Positions 10,907 through 20,858 are shown, counted from the stretch's first letter. The stretch: DNA of 64,000 bases from an uncultured Flavobacteriales bacterium (GCA_949372805.1 CASIBH010000007.1:1-64000), one strand, 5' to 3'. Notes: generated by a model from the sequence alone, not told the origin. Numbers and translations: made by a program.

Positions 10907-12097
10907 CTAATTAAGATTCTCCATTTCACCAAAATCAAAAACTAGTGTAAACCGCATTGTATTGGCTAAAGGGTTATTTCCATTAATTGCACGACTTGCA
11001 TTTATCAAATATGAAAAATCTAATGCAAAAACATTATATTTAACTCCAGATCCAAATGTAAAAAACTTTCTCCCTCCCTTTGTATTGTGTTCAAAAAAAT
11101 ATCCAGCTCTTAATGCAAACTGATCTGCATACCAATACTCTGAACCAACTGAAAAATTAATCTCTCTTAACTCTTCATTAACACCGCCAGGAGCATCACC
11201 GAATGACTGAAATATTCCACTTACAACAGAAACGTTTGGATCTTTTCCAAAATCAATTTGGCCTTGAACTGAGTCATTATAAATTGGAGGAGTTGGAACA
11301 AGTAATTTATTTACATCGATAGCAAAAGATATATTATTATACTCATCTAGATCCATAAAAACAGAAGTACCAAGTCTAAGATTAATCGGAATAAAATCTC
11401 TATTAGATGTTTCTGTATAAGATATCTTATTTCCAATGTTAGATATATTTCCACCAAAAGCAAGATTCATATCCTGCTTTCCTATTCTTACATCTTTTTT
11501 GTAAAAACCTGCAACATCAGCCGCAACAGATTGTCCAGCGTTAGTATTAATTCCCCCTGCAGATTGACCTCCAGTAAGGTTGGAGTAAATATAACGACCA
11601 GCAATTGCAAGAGAGAAAAAATCTGATAATTTTCTTGAATAAGCAGTACTTATTGCAAACTCACTTGGTTTGTACTGCCCTATAGTGTTTCCAGTAACAT
11701 CGGTAAAAGTAATATCTCCTAATGTGAAATATCTCAAATCCATTGCAACTGTTTCATTATCATTAATTTTCTGATATCCAGAAAGATAAGATAAATTAAT
11801 ATCAGGAACTAATGCTCTTAACCAAGGAACATATGATACAGAAAAACCAACCTCATCCTCAACAAATGAAAATTTAGCGGGATTCCAGTGAAGAGAATTT
11901 GCATCTGGCGAAGTTGCTACACCAACATCTCCCATCCCCCCAGCTCTTGAATCTGGTGAAATTAATAAAAATGGAACTGCAGTAGTGATGGTATTTAAAT
12001 TTCCAGACTCAGGCAGATTAAAATTAACATCATCACCTTGACCAAATAAATTATTTGATAAGAAAATAAATGTGAGAATTAATATACTTTTATTCAT
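10907..12097 (-). CDS. porV: Type IX secretion outer-membrane protein PorV (LptO)
   Basis: FadL-like outer-membrane beta-barrel. In Porphyromonas and Flavobacterium, PorV shuttles T9SS cargo to the attachment complex containing the PorU sortase. A signal peptide is visible (SILILTFIFLSNNLFGQ), followed by family landmarks: TTAVPFLLISPDSRAGGMGD, NSLHWNPAKFSF, and many alternating beta strands up to the terminal MRFTLVFDFGE. At 396 residues the length is typical. It lies downstream of porU with a glutaredoxin gene between, which matches the porU-porV neighbourhood common in the phylum. Confidence 0.9.
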   Translation of the reverse strand: MNKSILILTFIFLSNNLFGQGDDVNFNLPESGNLNTITTAVPFLLISPDSRAGGMGDVGVATSPDANSLHWNPAKFSFVEDEVGFSVSYVPWLRALVPDINLSYLSGYQKINDNETVAMDLRYFTLGDITFTDVTGNTIGQYKPSEFAISTAYSRKLSDFFSLAIAGRYIYSNLTGGQSAGGINTNAGQSVAADVAGFYKKDVRIGKQDMNLAFGGNISNIGNKISYTETSNRDFIPINLRLGTSVFMDLDEYNNISFAIDVNKLLVPTPPIYNDSVQGQIDFGKDPNVSVVSGIFQSFGDAPGGVNEELREINFSVGSEYWYADQFALRAGYFFEHNTKGGRKFFTFGSGVKYNVFALDFSYLINASRAINGNNPLANTMRFTLVFDFGEMENLN

Positions 12098-12128
12098 ACT
12101 ATATTTTTAATTTTTTCAAAACTAGTGA

Positions 12129-12380
12129 TTATTGTTCTAACAAGTCACTCAATGTTCTTAAACCTGGGTTAGGATAAACTTTATCATTTATAATGAAAGT
12201 TGGAATAATTCTTTTACCTAAATTAATCTTTTTTACAAACTCTTGATCAACAATATTTTCAGTGATGTCTATATCATCAAATTTAATTTTTTTATCATCT
12301 AACCATTTTTTAGCAGTCACACAATCAGGGCACCATGAGGCACTGTACATTTTTATAATCATTTTAATTGTTAACGCCAT
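12129..12380 (-). CDS. Glutaredoxin-like protein with CPDC active site
   Basis: Small thioredoxin-fold redox protein of 83 residues. The active site is SWCPDC followed by an amphipathic helix, and the cis-Pro region is IIPTFIINDKV. It could reduce disulfides or mixed disulfides; the partner is unknown. Two starts are possible, the ATG at 12380 and an in-frame ATG at 12362 (MIIKMYSASW). The second is closer to the family N-terminus. It lies between porU and porV in the same direction, 2 bases after the porU stop if the first start is used, which is unusual company for T9SS genes. Confidence 0.85.
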   Translation of the reverse strand: MALTIKMIIKMYSASWCPDCVTAKKWLDDKKIKFDDIDITENIVDQEFVKKINLGKRIIPTFIINDKVYPNPGLRTLSDLLEQ

Positions 12381-12382
12381 TA

Positions 12383-15300
12383 TTAATTAGTTATTGCAAT
12401 TCTAATTGATTTTGAAATATATCCTCCATCATTTAAGTCTAAACCTAATTTAACCACATAGATTCCAGCTGTTAATTTATTACTAAAACTATCAGAAACA
12501 TTCCAATTAATCGGCCCAATTCTGTAACCATTATCGTTAACGCTAGAAAATATCGTTTTAATTAATTGGCCGGTAACTGAATAAATATCTATAGTGTAAG
12601 AAGATATATTTTCTGACTGATTATATTCAAAATAAAAATTAGTAGAAGTTGTTAAAGGGTTAGGATAGCAATTAAAATCAGAGATTATAAAACCTTCATT
12701 TTCAACTACATTAAAGTAAAGCTCCTTTTGAGAAGAATTATTAAAAACATCCCATACTTTTAGAGTTAATTTATGTTCTCCCAAATCAAGGTCATTAAAC
12801 GGAAAAACAATTGATCCTCTCTTATAATTATCAATTTGGGCGCTATAAAAATTATTTAAAATAATTGGATTACTAGTATTATCATCTAAATAAGCAACAA
12901 TATCATGACCGATACCATTTCCAACTGTGTTAACACCACTGTAATCTTCAATATCAGCTATAAAAATAGGATCTGAATTTGTAATCCCTCCAGACAAAAA
13001 ATTTCTATTATTTAAAAAAAGAGAAATTTCAGGACCATCAAAATCATAGTCTATATTTTCTGCTAATCCACCTATAACAAATGAATCATCATATCCACTA
13101 GCATCTTCTCCGTTTTCTTCGCTAGCATAATAACTGATTTTTCCTTTTGCAAAATTATTTTCAATATCTTTAGGAACAACAAATGAAAAAGTAAATTGTC
13201 CTGAGCTAACAGTTGCTTTACCTTTATAAATAATATTATTTTGATTTCTGTATGGCATTGGCGTGCAAGACTCCTGCCCTAGTGTTAATGAAATAATTTC
13301 TTTATCATATACAATTGGAAAAACTTCACCATTAAAGCTATTAATTAACAAACCATTATCGTCTGTAATTTCACCACTTACTATAACTTCCTGCAACGCC
13401 TTTAATGTGTCAATATTTGAAGTAGAAGATACATTATACACAGGGTAAGATAGTTTTAAAGCAGGGTCCCCAAGTAAAGTAAAATTACGACTATTGACAT
13501 TTGAACCACTTAGGACTTTGGTTTTTTTAAAAAGCTGTCCAAGTGTAGGAAAATCACCATTAATCTTTTCATAAAATGAGTTAATAAAGTTTTTATTTAA
13601 TGTATAATTTGGAAATGAATATACTAACCTTGTTGTAGTTAGTAAAGCAATAGCTCCCCCATTAGGATTTAGCAAAAGTAATTCTCCAGCAGAGATTTTT
13701 TCAGGGTCATCAAAGTTAGAGAACTTACATGTAGCCGTCATAAAAAGTGGCAACTTATTTATATTAGTCCAGTTATTTATTTGATCTATTTCTAAAATTC
13801 TTTCTTGTGTCCACCCCAAAGGACCTCCATGACCTGTATAGTTCATTAAAAAGGAACCTTTACTTATACTTTGATTTATTGCTTCTTGTGCCGCAGGACT
13901 TCTAGGGCCTCCGGGTGTTGACTCTTGCAAATAATTATCTAAATATATTTTTTTGATATTTAAATTAGCAAAGGAAGTGTCTAATATTTCAGCAAGCTTA
14001 TCTGCATCTGACATATGTAAATTACCATCAGGTGGTGATCCATTATCACCATCATCTGCAATAAAAGTTATATTATTTCTCCAGTCGCCAAGAGCCTCTG
14101 AAGCGTAATATTTTTCAATTTTATTTACAATTTCATCAGCTTTAGAGTTAGAAACAACCGGAATTCTCCCAATACTTATATCAACAAGATCATTTGTTAA
14201 ATCACCATCACTCTCATCCAACAAAACAAAGTAATCATCTGTTAAATATGAGCTAACTGGACTTAAAGAATTATTTGACTGATAAGTAGGTATAAAATTG
14301 TGATTTGGAAGTATACGCGATTTATGATCATAAGAACCATCGCCCATCAAAAGAACATATTCTAAAGAAGAATTATTCCTATCATATAGCATTTTTATAA
14401 AATTCCTGATAGCCGAAACATCTTGAACTCCAGAAGAGAATTCATTATAAATTTGATCTGTTGTAACAACTATTGAATTCAAATCATCAACTTCTGAGTG
14501 AAAATTAGCAAGCCTATTGGAAGCGCTTAAAAAATTGGGATGTGAAATAATAACATATTCAACATTTGAAGAAATTGCATGAAGATTTTGATTTTCAATT
14601 TGTCCAATTAATTTTGGTTTTGGGAAATTATTTCCATTAACAATACAGTATTGTCTTAGAGTATTAACAGAGTCGGAAAATGAAAGAATAGGGCTATTAT
14701 AAGTTGTTTCTTCTGAGTGAATATTATTTGGATTAGTAATATCCCATATTTTTAAATCAGCAGAAGAACTAACAATTTCGTATTTAGCAGTTTTTAAAGA
14801 AAACAAACTATCTATACTTCTAAAAAACATAAAATCTCCTTCTGCTATTAAATTTCTTTTAGCATTAATTTCAAAATAATCTAACCAACCAATAGCGTTA
14901 TTTTCTGAAGAATTAAATGAAAGATTAATATTTATGTTATCAGAAGAAGAGAAAAATGAAGATGACTTTGAAGAAGATTTAGCATAATCAGTAGCATATT
15001 GATAAACAATATTTGAAACTGGAATATTAGCAAGAAGATTAGAGTTTACATTTAATGAAAAAGACGAATTATTTATTGATCTCGCAACAACATTTGTTTT
15101 TAGTCTAACTGGTTCACTTACAACTAGATTAGGAAATTTAAAATCAAAAGAATAACTATTTTGTATTTCAAATCTTTCACCAAACCATTGATTTCCTGAT
15201 TTAATTAGGTTTTCTAAATCTCTTTCATAAACAGCATAATCATTGAATTTATTTATGACAAAATCTGAATTGTTAAAAAATGTTAGGCTTGAAATTCTTT

Positions 15301-15751
15301 TACCATTATTATCAGTATCTATTGTAACGAAGTAATAATTTTCATTACTAAAAAAATGGCTTTCGTACTCAAAAAGATTTAAAGCGCTATTAAATTTCCA
15401 CTTATTTGGGGATTTTCCATAGAATAAAATATAATCATCAAGATCAAAAATTTGATTATTATTTTGATCTTTTAAAAAAATGCAATTCTCTTCTAAATCA
15501 TCAAAATTATTTAATGAGTTAAGATTAGGAAGCATACCATCAGCCCCACCAAAAATTTTAATAGAATTTATTGATATGTCGTTTAAGTTAAAGCCCATTT
15601 GATCTAAATCAGAATAATCTAATTTATAAATCCCATCATTTTCAACAGCTATTTTAAACCAATCTCCATTAGAGAGAACAGAATTCTGCTGAGCCGTTGA
15701 TGACAAACAGAAAACAGTTATAATTAGAAACGCACCAATTTTTAATTTCAT
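12383..15751 (-). CDS. porU: Type IX secretion sortase PorU (C25 gingipain-like)
   Basis: Cell-surface cysteine peptidase. PorU removes the C-terminal sorting domain of T9SS cargo and joins the cargo to the anchoring lipopolysaccharide. At 1122 residues the length is usual. After a signal peptide (IGAFLIITVFCLSSTAQQ) come N-terminal beta domains, then the C25 domain with LLMGDGSYD, the catalytic His in NYTGHGGPLGW (about residue 640) and the catalytic Cys in TATCKFSNFDDP (about 672). The C-terminus (DFNCYPNPL... GIYVVKLGL) is itself a sorting-domain-like fold, as in other PorU proteins. It heads an operon with the glutaredoxin gene, porV and ispF. Confidence 0.93.
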   Translation of the reverse strand: MKLKIGAFLIITVFCLSSTAQQNSVLSNGDWFKIAVENDGIYKLDYSDLDQMGFNLNDISINSIKIFGGADGMLPNLNSLNNFDDLEENCIFLKDQNNNQIFDLDDYILFYGKSPNKWKFNSALNLFEYESHFFSNENYYFVTIDTDNNGKRISSLTFFNNSDFVINKFNDYAVYERDLENLIKSGNQWFGERFEIQNSYSFDFKFPNLVVSEPVRLKTNVVARSINNSSFSLNVNSNLLANIPVSNIVYQYATDYAKSSSKSSSFFSSSDNININLSFNSSENNAIGWLDYFEINAKRNLIAEGDFMFFRSIDSLFSLKTAKYEIVSSSADLKIWDITNPNNIHSEETTYNSPILSFSDSVNTLRQYCIVNGNNFPKPKLIGQIENQNLHAISSNVEYVIISHPNFLSASNRLANFHSEVDDLNSIVVTTDQIYNEFSSGVQDVSAIRNFIKMLYDRNNSSLEYVLLMGDGSYDHKSRILPNHNFIPTYQSNNSLSPVSSYLTDDYFVLLDESDGDLTNDLVDISIGRIPVVSNSKADEIVNKIEKYYASEALGDWRNNITFIADDGDNGSPPDGNLHMSDADKLAEILDTSFANLNIKKIYLDNYLQESTPGGPRSPAAQEAINQSISKGSFLMNYTGHGGPLGWTQERILEIDQINNWTNINKLPLFMTATCKFSNFDDPEKISAGELLLLNPNGGAIALLTTTRLVYSFPNYTLNKNFINSFYEKINGDFPTLGQLFKKTKVLSGSNVNSRNFTLLGDPALKLSYPVYNVSSTSNIDTLKALQEVIVSGEITDDNGLLINSFNGEVFPIVYDKEIISLTLGQESCTPMPYRNQNNIIYKGKATVSSGQFTFSFVVPKDIENNFAKGKISYYASEENGEDASGYDDSFVIGGLAENIDYDFDGPEISLFLNNRNFLSGGITNSDPIFIADIEDYSGVNTVGNGIGHDIVAYLDDNTSNPIILNNFYSAQIDNYKRGSIVFPFNDLDLGEHKLTLKVWDVFNNSSQKELYFNVVENEGFIISDFNCYPNPLTTSTNFYFEYNQSENISSYTIDIYSVTGQLIKTIFSSVNDNGYRIGPINWNVSDSFSNKLTAGIYVVKLGLDLNDGGYISKSIRIAITN

Positions 15752-15756
15752 TATTG

Positions 15757-15764
15757 CAAATTTA
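15757..15764 (-). promoter_or_regulatory. Candidate -7 element of the porU promoter
   Basis: On the minus strand TAAATTTG ends only five bases before the porU ATG. With the usual 5-8 base distance from a Bacteroidota -7 element to the transcription start, the porU message would be leaderless or nearly so. No -33 TTG was found. Confidence 0.4.
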
Positions 15765-15855
15765 ATGAAGATTTTTAATCAATTACATAACGCGTGAATT
15801 ATATCTTTATTTTACATTTTTTAGATTAGTAAAAGGGAAAAACAAATAAAATGTT

Positions 15856-15863
15856 TATTTTTG
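15856..15863 (+). promoter_or_regulatory. Candidate -7 element of the porP promoter
   Basis: TATTTTTG fits TAnnTTTG and lies 29 bases before the porP ATG. It shares the 141-base divergent region with the porU promoter. No clear -33 TTG. Confidence 0.4.
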
Positions 15864-15892
15864 TGAGGTTTAAATCATGAAATCACTTAAAT

Positions 15893-16882
15893 ATGATGAA
15901 GAATATATCTAAATTTTTACTAGTATTGACCGTAAGCCTACTTACGAGTCTTCAATCTAGTGCTCAAGACCCAGCATTTAGTCAATTTTATGCTAACCCA
16001 TTGTATTTAAATCCAGCTTTCACAGGTTCTAGTGCTCATGGAGGCCCCCGAATGTCTTTAAACTACAGAGATCAGTGGCCAGGAATAGGTAGAACATTTA
16101 TTACAACATCTGCTTCATTTGACGCACCAGTTGATGCTGTTAATGGTGGCTTAGGTTTTATTGTTTTAAATGACAGGAGTGGTGACGGAAACATTCAGTT
16201 AAATTCATTGTCTGGATTGTATTCATACCACCTTCAGGTTAATAGAGGTTTTGCAATAAAAGCCGGTTTTGAAGCAACTTTCAGAATGCTAGACTTAGAT
16301 TGGAGTGAATTAACGTTTGGGGATATGATTGATCAAAAATATGGTTTTATATACCCTACTCAAGAAGATATTGTAAACAATCCATCTAGTGTTGCTCACA
16401 TAGATTTTTCTTCTGGTCTGATTGGTTACACAGAAAACTTATTTTTTGGAATGGCTCTTCATCATATGACCAAACCAGAGCAAGGATTTATAAGCGAAAG
16501 CCAACTACCAAGTAAGTTTACAGCACATTTTGGAGGTAACTTTCCACTCAACAAGTATAATAATAACGTTACAACAATATCTCCAAACTTTCTTTACCAA
16601 AAACAACAAGACTTCCAACAATTCAACTATGGTGTTTATGTTTACAGAGGGCCTTTAGTTGGAGGTTTATGGGCAAGAAATAGTTTAGAAAACTTTGATT
16701 CATTTATTTTAATGGTAGGAGTTCTTCAAGATACTTTTAAGTTTGGATATAGCTACGACATAACTGTAAGTAATCTAAAAAACAGTAATACTCTAGGGGC
16801 ACATGAAATTTCATTTACTTATTTCATGCCACGCCAATCTAGATCTAAATCATTTAACACAATAAGTTGTCCACAATTCTAG
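15893..16882 (+). CDS. porP: Type IX secretion membrane protein, PorP/SprF family
   Basis: Outer-membrane beta-barrel of the PorP/SprF family. PorP acts with PorK-PorN in T9SS, while SprF paralogues serve delivery of individual adhesins. A signal peptide ending SSAQ precedes the family start DPAFSQFYANPLYLNPAFTG. YRDQWPGIG and FIVLNDRSGDG follow, and the C-terminal strands (HEISFTYFMP) are barrel-like. At 329 residues the length is typical. It is divergent from porU and lies 24 bases upstream of gldJ, so the two are probably one operon. Without its usual partner (porK or sprE-type genes) nearby, PorP versus an SprF-like paralogue is undecided. Confidence 0.88.
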   Translation: MMKNISKFLLVLTVSLLTSLQSSAQDPAFSQFYANPLYLNPAFTGSSAHGGPRMSLNYRDQWPGIGRTFITTSASFDAPVDAVNGGLGFIVLNDRSGDGNIQLNSLSGLYSYHLQVNRGFAIKAGFEATFRMLDLDWSELTFGDMIDQKYGFIYPTQEDIVNNPSSVAHIDFSSGLIGYTENLFFGMALHHMTKPEQGFISESQLPSKFTAHFGGNFPLNKYNNNVTTISPNFLYQKQQDFQQFNYGVYVYRGPLVGGLWARNSLENFDSFILMVGVLQDTFKFGYSYDITVSNLKNSNTLGAHEISFTYFMPRQSRSKSFNTISCPQF

Positions 16883-16906
16883 TTTTTAATTTAATTGTAA
16901 ATAAAT

Positions 16907-18499
16907 ATGAAAATAAATAATATATCATTAGCTCTAATTAGCATACTAATTTTTGCTTCATGCTCAAAACAAAAATCTTCAGTAACAGGATGGTCATATA
17001 ATGACTCAAAAAACGGAGGTTATGAGGTAAATACTCAATTTAAAGAACAAATTACTGGTCCAGGGCTAGTATTTATTGAAGGGGGATCTTTTACTCAAGG
17101 TAGAGTAGAACAAGATGTAATGTATGATTGGAATAATGTACCTAAAAGAGTAACTGTATCATCTTTTTATTTAGATGAAACAGAAGTAACTAATAAGGAT
17201 TACATGGAATATTTATTCTGGATTAAAAGAGTCTACAACAGTTCATATCCTGAAGTATATTTAAAAAGCTTACCAGATACTTTAGTTTGGAGAGACAAAC
17301 TTGGATACAATGAACCATTTGTTACTAATTACCTAAGACACCCAGCATATGTCAATTATCCTGTTGTTGGAGTTAGTTGGGATCAAGCAAATGATTTCTG
17401 CACTTGGAGAACAGACAGAGTTAATGAAAGAATATTAATTAATGCTGGTATTTTAAAAGAAGACCCAGAACAAGTTGATGACAATACCTTTAACACAGAA
17501 GCCTATTTAGCAGGTCAATATGATGGGATAGAAGGACGTCTTTTAAGAAACTTGGACCCATCAACTGGTGAGAAATTTAGAAAAGTTAAAATGACTGATG
17601 GGATATTACTTCCAAACTATAGACTTCCAACAGAAGCTGAATGGGAATTTGCAGCTCTTGGGTATGTTGGCAATACAAGTGGAGAAAACATTGATGATAG
17701 AAAAATATTTCCTTGGAACGGCTCTTCTTTGAGAAATGGAAGTAGTAAAAATCAAGGAGAAATAATGGCTAACTTTAAAAGAGGTAGAGGAGATAATATG
17801 GGTATTGCTGGAAATTTAAATGATATGGCTGATGTAACTGCACCTGTTAGAACTTACTGGCCAAATGATTATGGTGTTTATGATATGGCTGGCAATGTAT
17901 CAGAATGGGTAATGGATGTATATCGTCCAGTTACAGAACAAACTTCAACAACAGATCACAGGCCATTTAGAGGTAATGTTTTTAAAACTGCTTTAACTGA
18001 TGAAGATGGATTTATAGCTGAAAAAGATAGTCTTGGAAGACTTATAATGGTTGATGTTGATGTTAAAGACAATGCCTACAGAAGAAATTATAAAAAATCT
18101 GACAATATAAATTACTTAGACGGAGATATTGAATCTCAAATGGGAATAGATTGGAATAATTTTCTATCAGAAAAATCTGACAAAGATACTTCAAGAGTCA
18201 AAATTGATAAGTGGAATCAACAAGCAAGCAAATATGAAGATGAGGCTGTAACAGGAAATAGTAGTGAGATGTACGACTATGGTGGATCCTCATTAATTAC
18301 TGATAGAACTAGAGTATATAAAGGTGGGGCATGGGAAGATAGAGCTTATTGGCTAAACCCTGGAACTAGAAGGTTTTTAGATCAATCTCAATCAAGTGAT
18401 GCTATTGGTTTTAGATGTGCTATGGATAGAGTTGGTGACCCAAAGAGCCAATTAGGAGAAAATCAGAGAAAAGGAACTGATTATAATAAAAAAAGATAG
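16907..18499 (+). CDS. gldJ: Gliding motility / T9SS lipoprotein GldJ
   Basis: GldJ is a lipoprotein essential for gliding and T9SS in Flavobacterium, related to formylglycine-generating-enzyme (SUMF1/FGE-sulfatase) folds but structural rather than enzymatic. A lipoprotein signal with lipobox IFASC places the lipidated Cys at 19. FGE-fold landmarks follow: FIEGGSFTQG, YLDETEVTNKDYMEYL, VGVSWDQANDFCTWR, RLPTEAEWEFAA, YGVYDMAGNVSEWVMD, and GGAWEDRAYWLNPGTRRF. The 530 residues include an insertion-rich middle typical of GldJ. A strong terminator lies just after the gene. GldK and GldJ are related, but gene context (next to porU/porV) and length favour GldJ. Confidence 0.9.
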   Translation: MKINNISLALISILIFASCSKQKSSVTGWSYNDSKNGGYEVNTQFKEQITGPGLVFIEGGSFTQGRVEQDVMYDWNNVPKRVTVSSFYLDETEVTNKDYMEYLFWIKRVYNSSYPEVYLKSLPDTLVWRDKLGYNEPFVTNYLRHPAYVNYPVVGVSWDQANDFCTWRTDRVNERILINAGILKEDPEQVDDNTFNTEAYLAGQYDGIEGRLLRNLDPSTGEKFRKVKMTDGILLPNYRLPTEAEWEFAALGYVGNTSGENIDDRKIFPWNGSSLRNGSSKNQGEIMANFKRGRGDNMGIAGNLNDMADVTAPVRTYWPNDYGVYDMAGNVSEWVMDVYRPVTEQTSTTDHRPFRGNVFKTALTDEDGFIAEKDSLGRLIMVDVDVKDNAYRRNYKKSDNINYLDGDIESQMGIDWNNFLSEKSDKDTSRVKIDKWNQQASKYEDEAVTGNSSEMYDYGGSSLITDRTRVYKGGAWEDRAYWLNPGTRRFLDQSQSSDAIGFRCAMDRVGDPKSQLGENQRKGTDYNKKR

Positions 18500-18523
18500 A
18501 TAACAGTAATAGATAAAAAAGTT

Positions 18524-18552
18524 AAAAACCCCAGTAAAATTGGGGTTTTTTG
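18524..18552 (+). terminator. Intrinsic terminator after gldJ
   Basis: AAAAACCCCA at 18524-18533 pairs perfectly with TGGGGTTTTT at 18541-18550 around a 7-base loop, ending in a T run. It closes the porP-gldJ unit only a few bases before the murF start. Confidence 0.88.
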
Positions 18553-18556
18553 ACAT

Positions 18557-19816
18557 ATGGAAATATCAGAATTATATAAAATTTACCTAAAACATCCAAA
18601 TGTTTCAATTGATTCAAGAAACATTAAAAAAAACTCGATATTTTTTAGCATTAAAGGTCCAAATTTTGATGGAAACAAATATGCTAAACAAGCAATTTTA
18701 AATGGAGCAAAATATGCAGTTTCAAGTAATGAAAAACTAGCAAAAGAGAATAATTTCATTTTTTTTAAAGATAGCCTTAAAGCCTTACAAGATTTAGCAA
18801 ACTTTCATAGAAGAGAATTAAAAACTCCAATAATTGGTATAACTGGAACAAATGGAAAAACAACCTCAAAAGAGTTAATTAAAGTTTGTTTATCAACTCA
18901 AATGAATACTGCTTATACAAAAGGAAATTTAAATAATCATATTGGCGTACCTCTAACATTATTAGAAATAAAATCATCAGATAAGATTGCAATTATTGAA
19001 ATGGGTGCAAACCACCCAAAAGAAATACATGAACTATGTAATATTGCAGAACCAAACTATGGTATAATAACCAATATTGGTCTTGCTCACTTAGAAGGTT
19101 TTAAATCATTTGAGGGTGTTAAAAAAACAAAAAAGGAGCTATATGACTATATAAAATCAAATAATGGCAAAATATTTATTAATAGTGATGACGTAGTTTT
19201 AAACGAAATATCCAAAGATATAGATAAGATTAGTTATGGTTTAAAAGGAAATACCTCAGCTGTAATTGAATCAGACACATCTCTTTTAAAAATTAATTAT
19301 AAAAATCATATTATTAAATCAAACCTGTCTGGAGACTATCAATTTTATAATATTATGTTGAGTATTTGTATTGCTAATTATTTTGGTATCAAAACAAGTA
19401 ATATTGTCTCTGCCGTTTCCTTGTATATTCCAAAAAACAATAGATCACAAATAATTGAGACAGAAAAAAACAAAATAATTTTAGATGCTTATAACGCTAA
19501 TCCATCAAGCATGAAAGCATCAATTGAATCTTTTAAAAAAAACCCTGCAGCAAATAAAATATGTATATTAGGTGACATGTTAGAACTTGGTGACTATAGT
19601 AAGTCTGAGCATAAAAAAATTATTAATCAAGTTTCTAAACTAAATCTCAAGAGTTATTTTATTGGTTCTATTTTTAAATCAATTTTAGATATTAATACAT
19701 TTACATCTAATAAAGAATTAATTAAAGAGATTTCAGTAAATCCCATTAGTGGATATACAATTTTCATAAAAGGCTCTAGAGGAATTAAATTAGAGGAGTT
19801 AGTTAAACATCTTTAA
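18557..19816 (+). CDS. murF: UDP-N-acetylmuramoyl-tripeptide--D-Ala-D-Ala ligase MurF
   Basis: Cytoplasmic ATP-dependent ligase that adds D-Ala-D-Ala to the UDP-MurNAc-tripeptide in peptidoglycan synthesis. The Mur-ligase layout is complete: an N-terminal domain with VSIDSRNIKKNSIFFSIKG, the P-loop GITGTNGKTTSKEL (about residues 95-108), the metal/carbamate region IIEMGANHPKEI, and the C-terminal domain with LDAYNANPSSM and LGDMLELG. The 419 residues are typical. The ATG lies directly after the gldJ terminator hairpin, leaving little space for a separate promoter, so some read-through may be needed. It is convergent with the Wzz-like gene, with 1 base between stops. MurF next to gldJ recurs in Bacteroidota. 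Confidence 0.94.
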   Translation: MEISELYKIYLKHPNVSIDSRNIKKNSIFFSIKGPNFDGNKYAKQAILNGAKYAVSSNEKLAKENNFIFFKDSLKALQDLANFHRRELKTPIIGITGTNGKTTSKELIKVCLSTQMNTAYTKGNLNNHIGVPLTLLEIKSSDKIAIIEMGANHPKEIHELCNIAEPNYGIITNIGLAHLEGFKSFEGVKKTKKELYDYIKSNNGKIFINSDDVVLNEISKDIDKISYGLKGNTSAVIESDTSLLKINYKNHIIKSNLSGDYQFYNIMLSICIANYFGIKTSNIVSAVSLYIPKNNRSQIIETEKNKIILDAYNANPSSMKASIESFKKNPAANKICILGDMLELGDYSKSEHKKIINQVSKLNLKSYFIGSIFKSILDINTFTSNKELIKEISVNPISGYTIFIKGSRGIKLEELVKHL

Positions 19817-19817
19817 A

Positions 19818-20858
19818 CTATCTCAAACTATCTCTAAATAACTTAGCAAAAAACAAATAAATAATTGATAATATTAGAGATATAAAAATACTTATTATTA
19901 CAACAAGTAATTTAGATACACTGTTGTCTTTTAATGGCAAAATTGGTCTATCAATAATTTGAATAATTGGTGTTTGATTAAGTAAAGTCATCTTTGCAAT
20001 CTCCAAATTTTTAATTATCTCTAAATACATAGTATTTAATACTTCAACATTTCTCATTAATTGCAATTCTTTTAATCTCCCAGAAGCCTTAATTATTCTT
20101 TGATTAATATCTTTAATTCTAGCATATTCTCTTTCAGAACCCTCTAGTTCTGAAAAAACAGAGTCTGATCTACTTTGTAAAAAATCAATTGTATTAGAAG
20201 CTTGTTTAGTTTTATATTCAACATACATCATACTCATTTGGCTAATTAATTTTTCTGCAAAAAGTTTAGAGAAATTCTCATTTGATGAAGTAAATGATAA
20301 AGAGATTATATTTGTTTCATCATTTTTTATATCAACATGTAAACTTTGCTCAACAATTTCTTCCCATGCAAGAGAAATTATACTGTCATGAGCTTGCGTT
20401 AAAGCTGAACTAAATGATAATCCTAAGTTATTCAAATCACTATTAATCCAAAGACTTTTCTTTTCATACAAACTTATATAGTGTTCAATAATATAATCTT
20501 TTTGATTATTAATTGTAATGTCTTCTAACAGTGTTTTAGAAATAACTCCCCTTGATTTTAATAACTGCATTATATTTTGCTGACTAAAGGTAGATGTTCC
20601 TCCTCCAAATACATCAAAACCAAACTGACTAGCAATTCCTGACATTGAGGAAAGAGGGCTAGCAACATTTTCTTCTTCAACAACAAAAGTAAGTTCTGCT
20701 GTATAAGTCTTTTCTTTAGATGAAATTACAAATAGAATAGAACAAACAAATAGAATTGAAAAAACAGAAATCTTATATTTTTTTAAAAATAATTCATTCT
20801 TAAATTCATTAATATTTAAAAGAATATCTTTAATACTTACTTCTTCTTTTTCAATCAT
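19818..20858 (-). CDS. Wzz/chain-length determinant family membrane protein
   Basis: Inner-membrane polysaccharide co-polymerase-like protein. It has an N-terminal membrane segment (about residues 31-47), a Wzz-like region (TYTAELTFVVEEENVASPLSS), a long periplasmic coiled coil (about 210-275) and a second membrane segment near the end (about 318-340). The kinase domain found in larger Wzc-type proteins is absent. It starts 2 bases after the SLBB export gene, so the pair is an operon. The pair would build an export channel for extracellular polysaccharide, but no glycosyltransferases lie nearby. Confidence 0.85.
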   Translation of the reverse strand: MIEKEEVSIKDILLNINEFKNELFLKKYKISVFSILFVCSILFVISSKEKTYTAELTFVVEEENVASPLSSMSGIASQFGFDVFGGGTSTFSQQNIMQLLKSRGVISKTLLEDITINNQKDYIIEHYISLYEKKSLWINSDLNNLGLSFSSALTQAHDSIISLAWEEIVEQSLHVDIKNDETNIISLSFTSSNENFSKLFAEKLISQMSMMYVEYKTKQASNTIDFLQSRSDSVFSELEGSEREYARIKDINQRIIKASGRLKELQLMRNVEVLNTMYLEIIKNLEIAKMTLLNQTPIIQIIDRPILPLKDNSVSKLLVVIISIFISLILSIIYLFFAKLFRDSLR

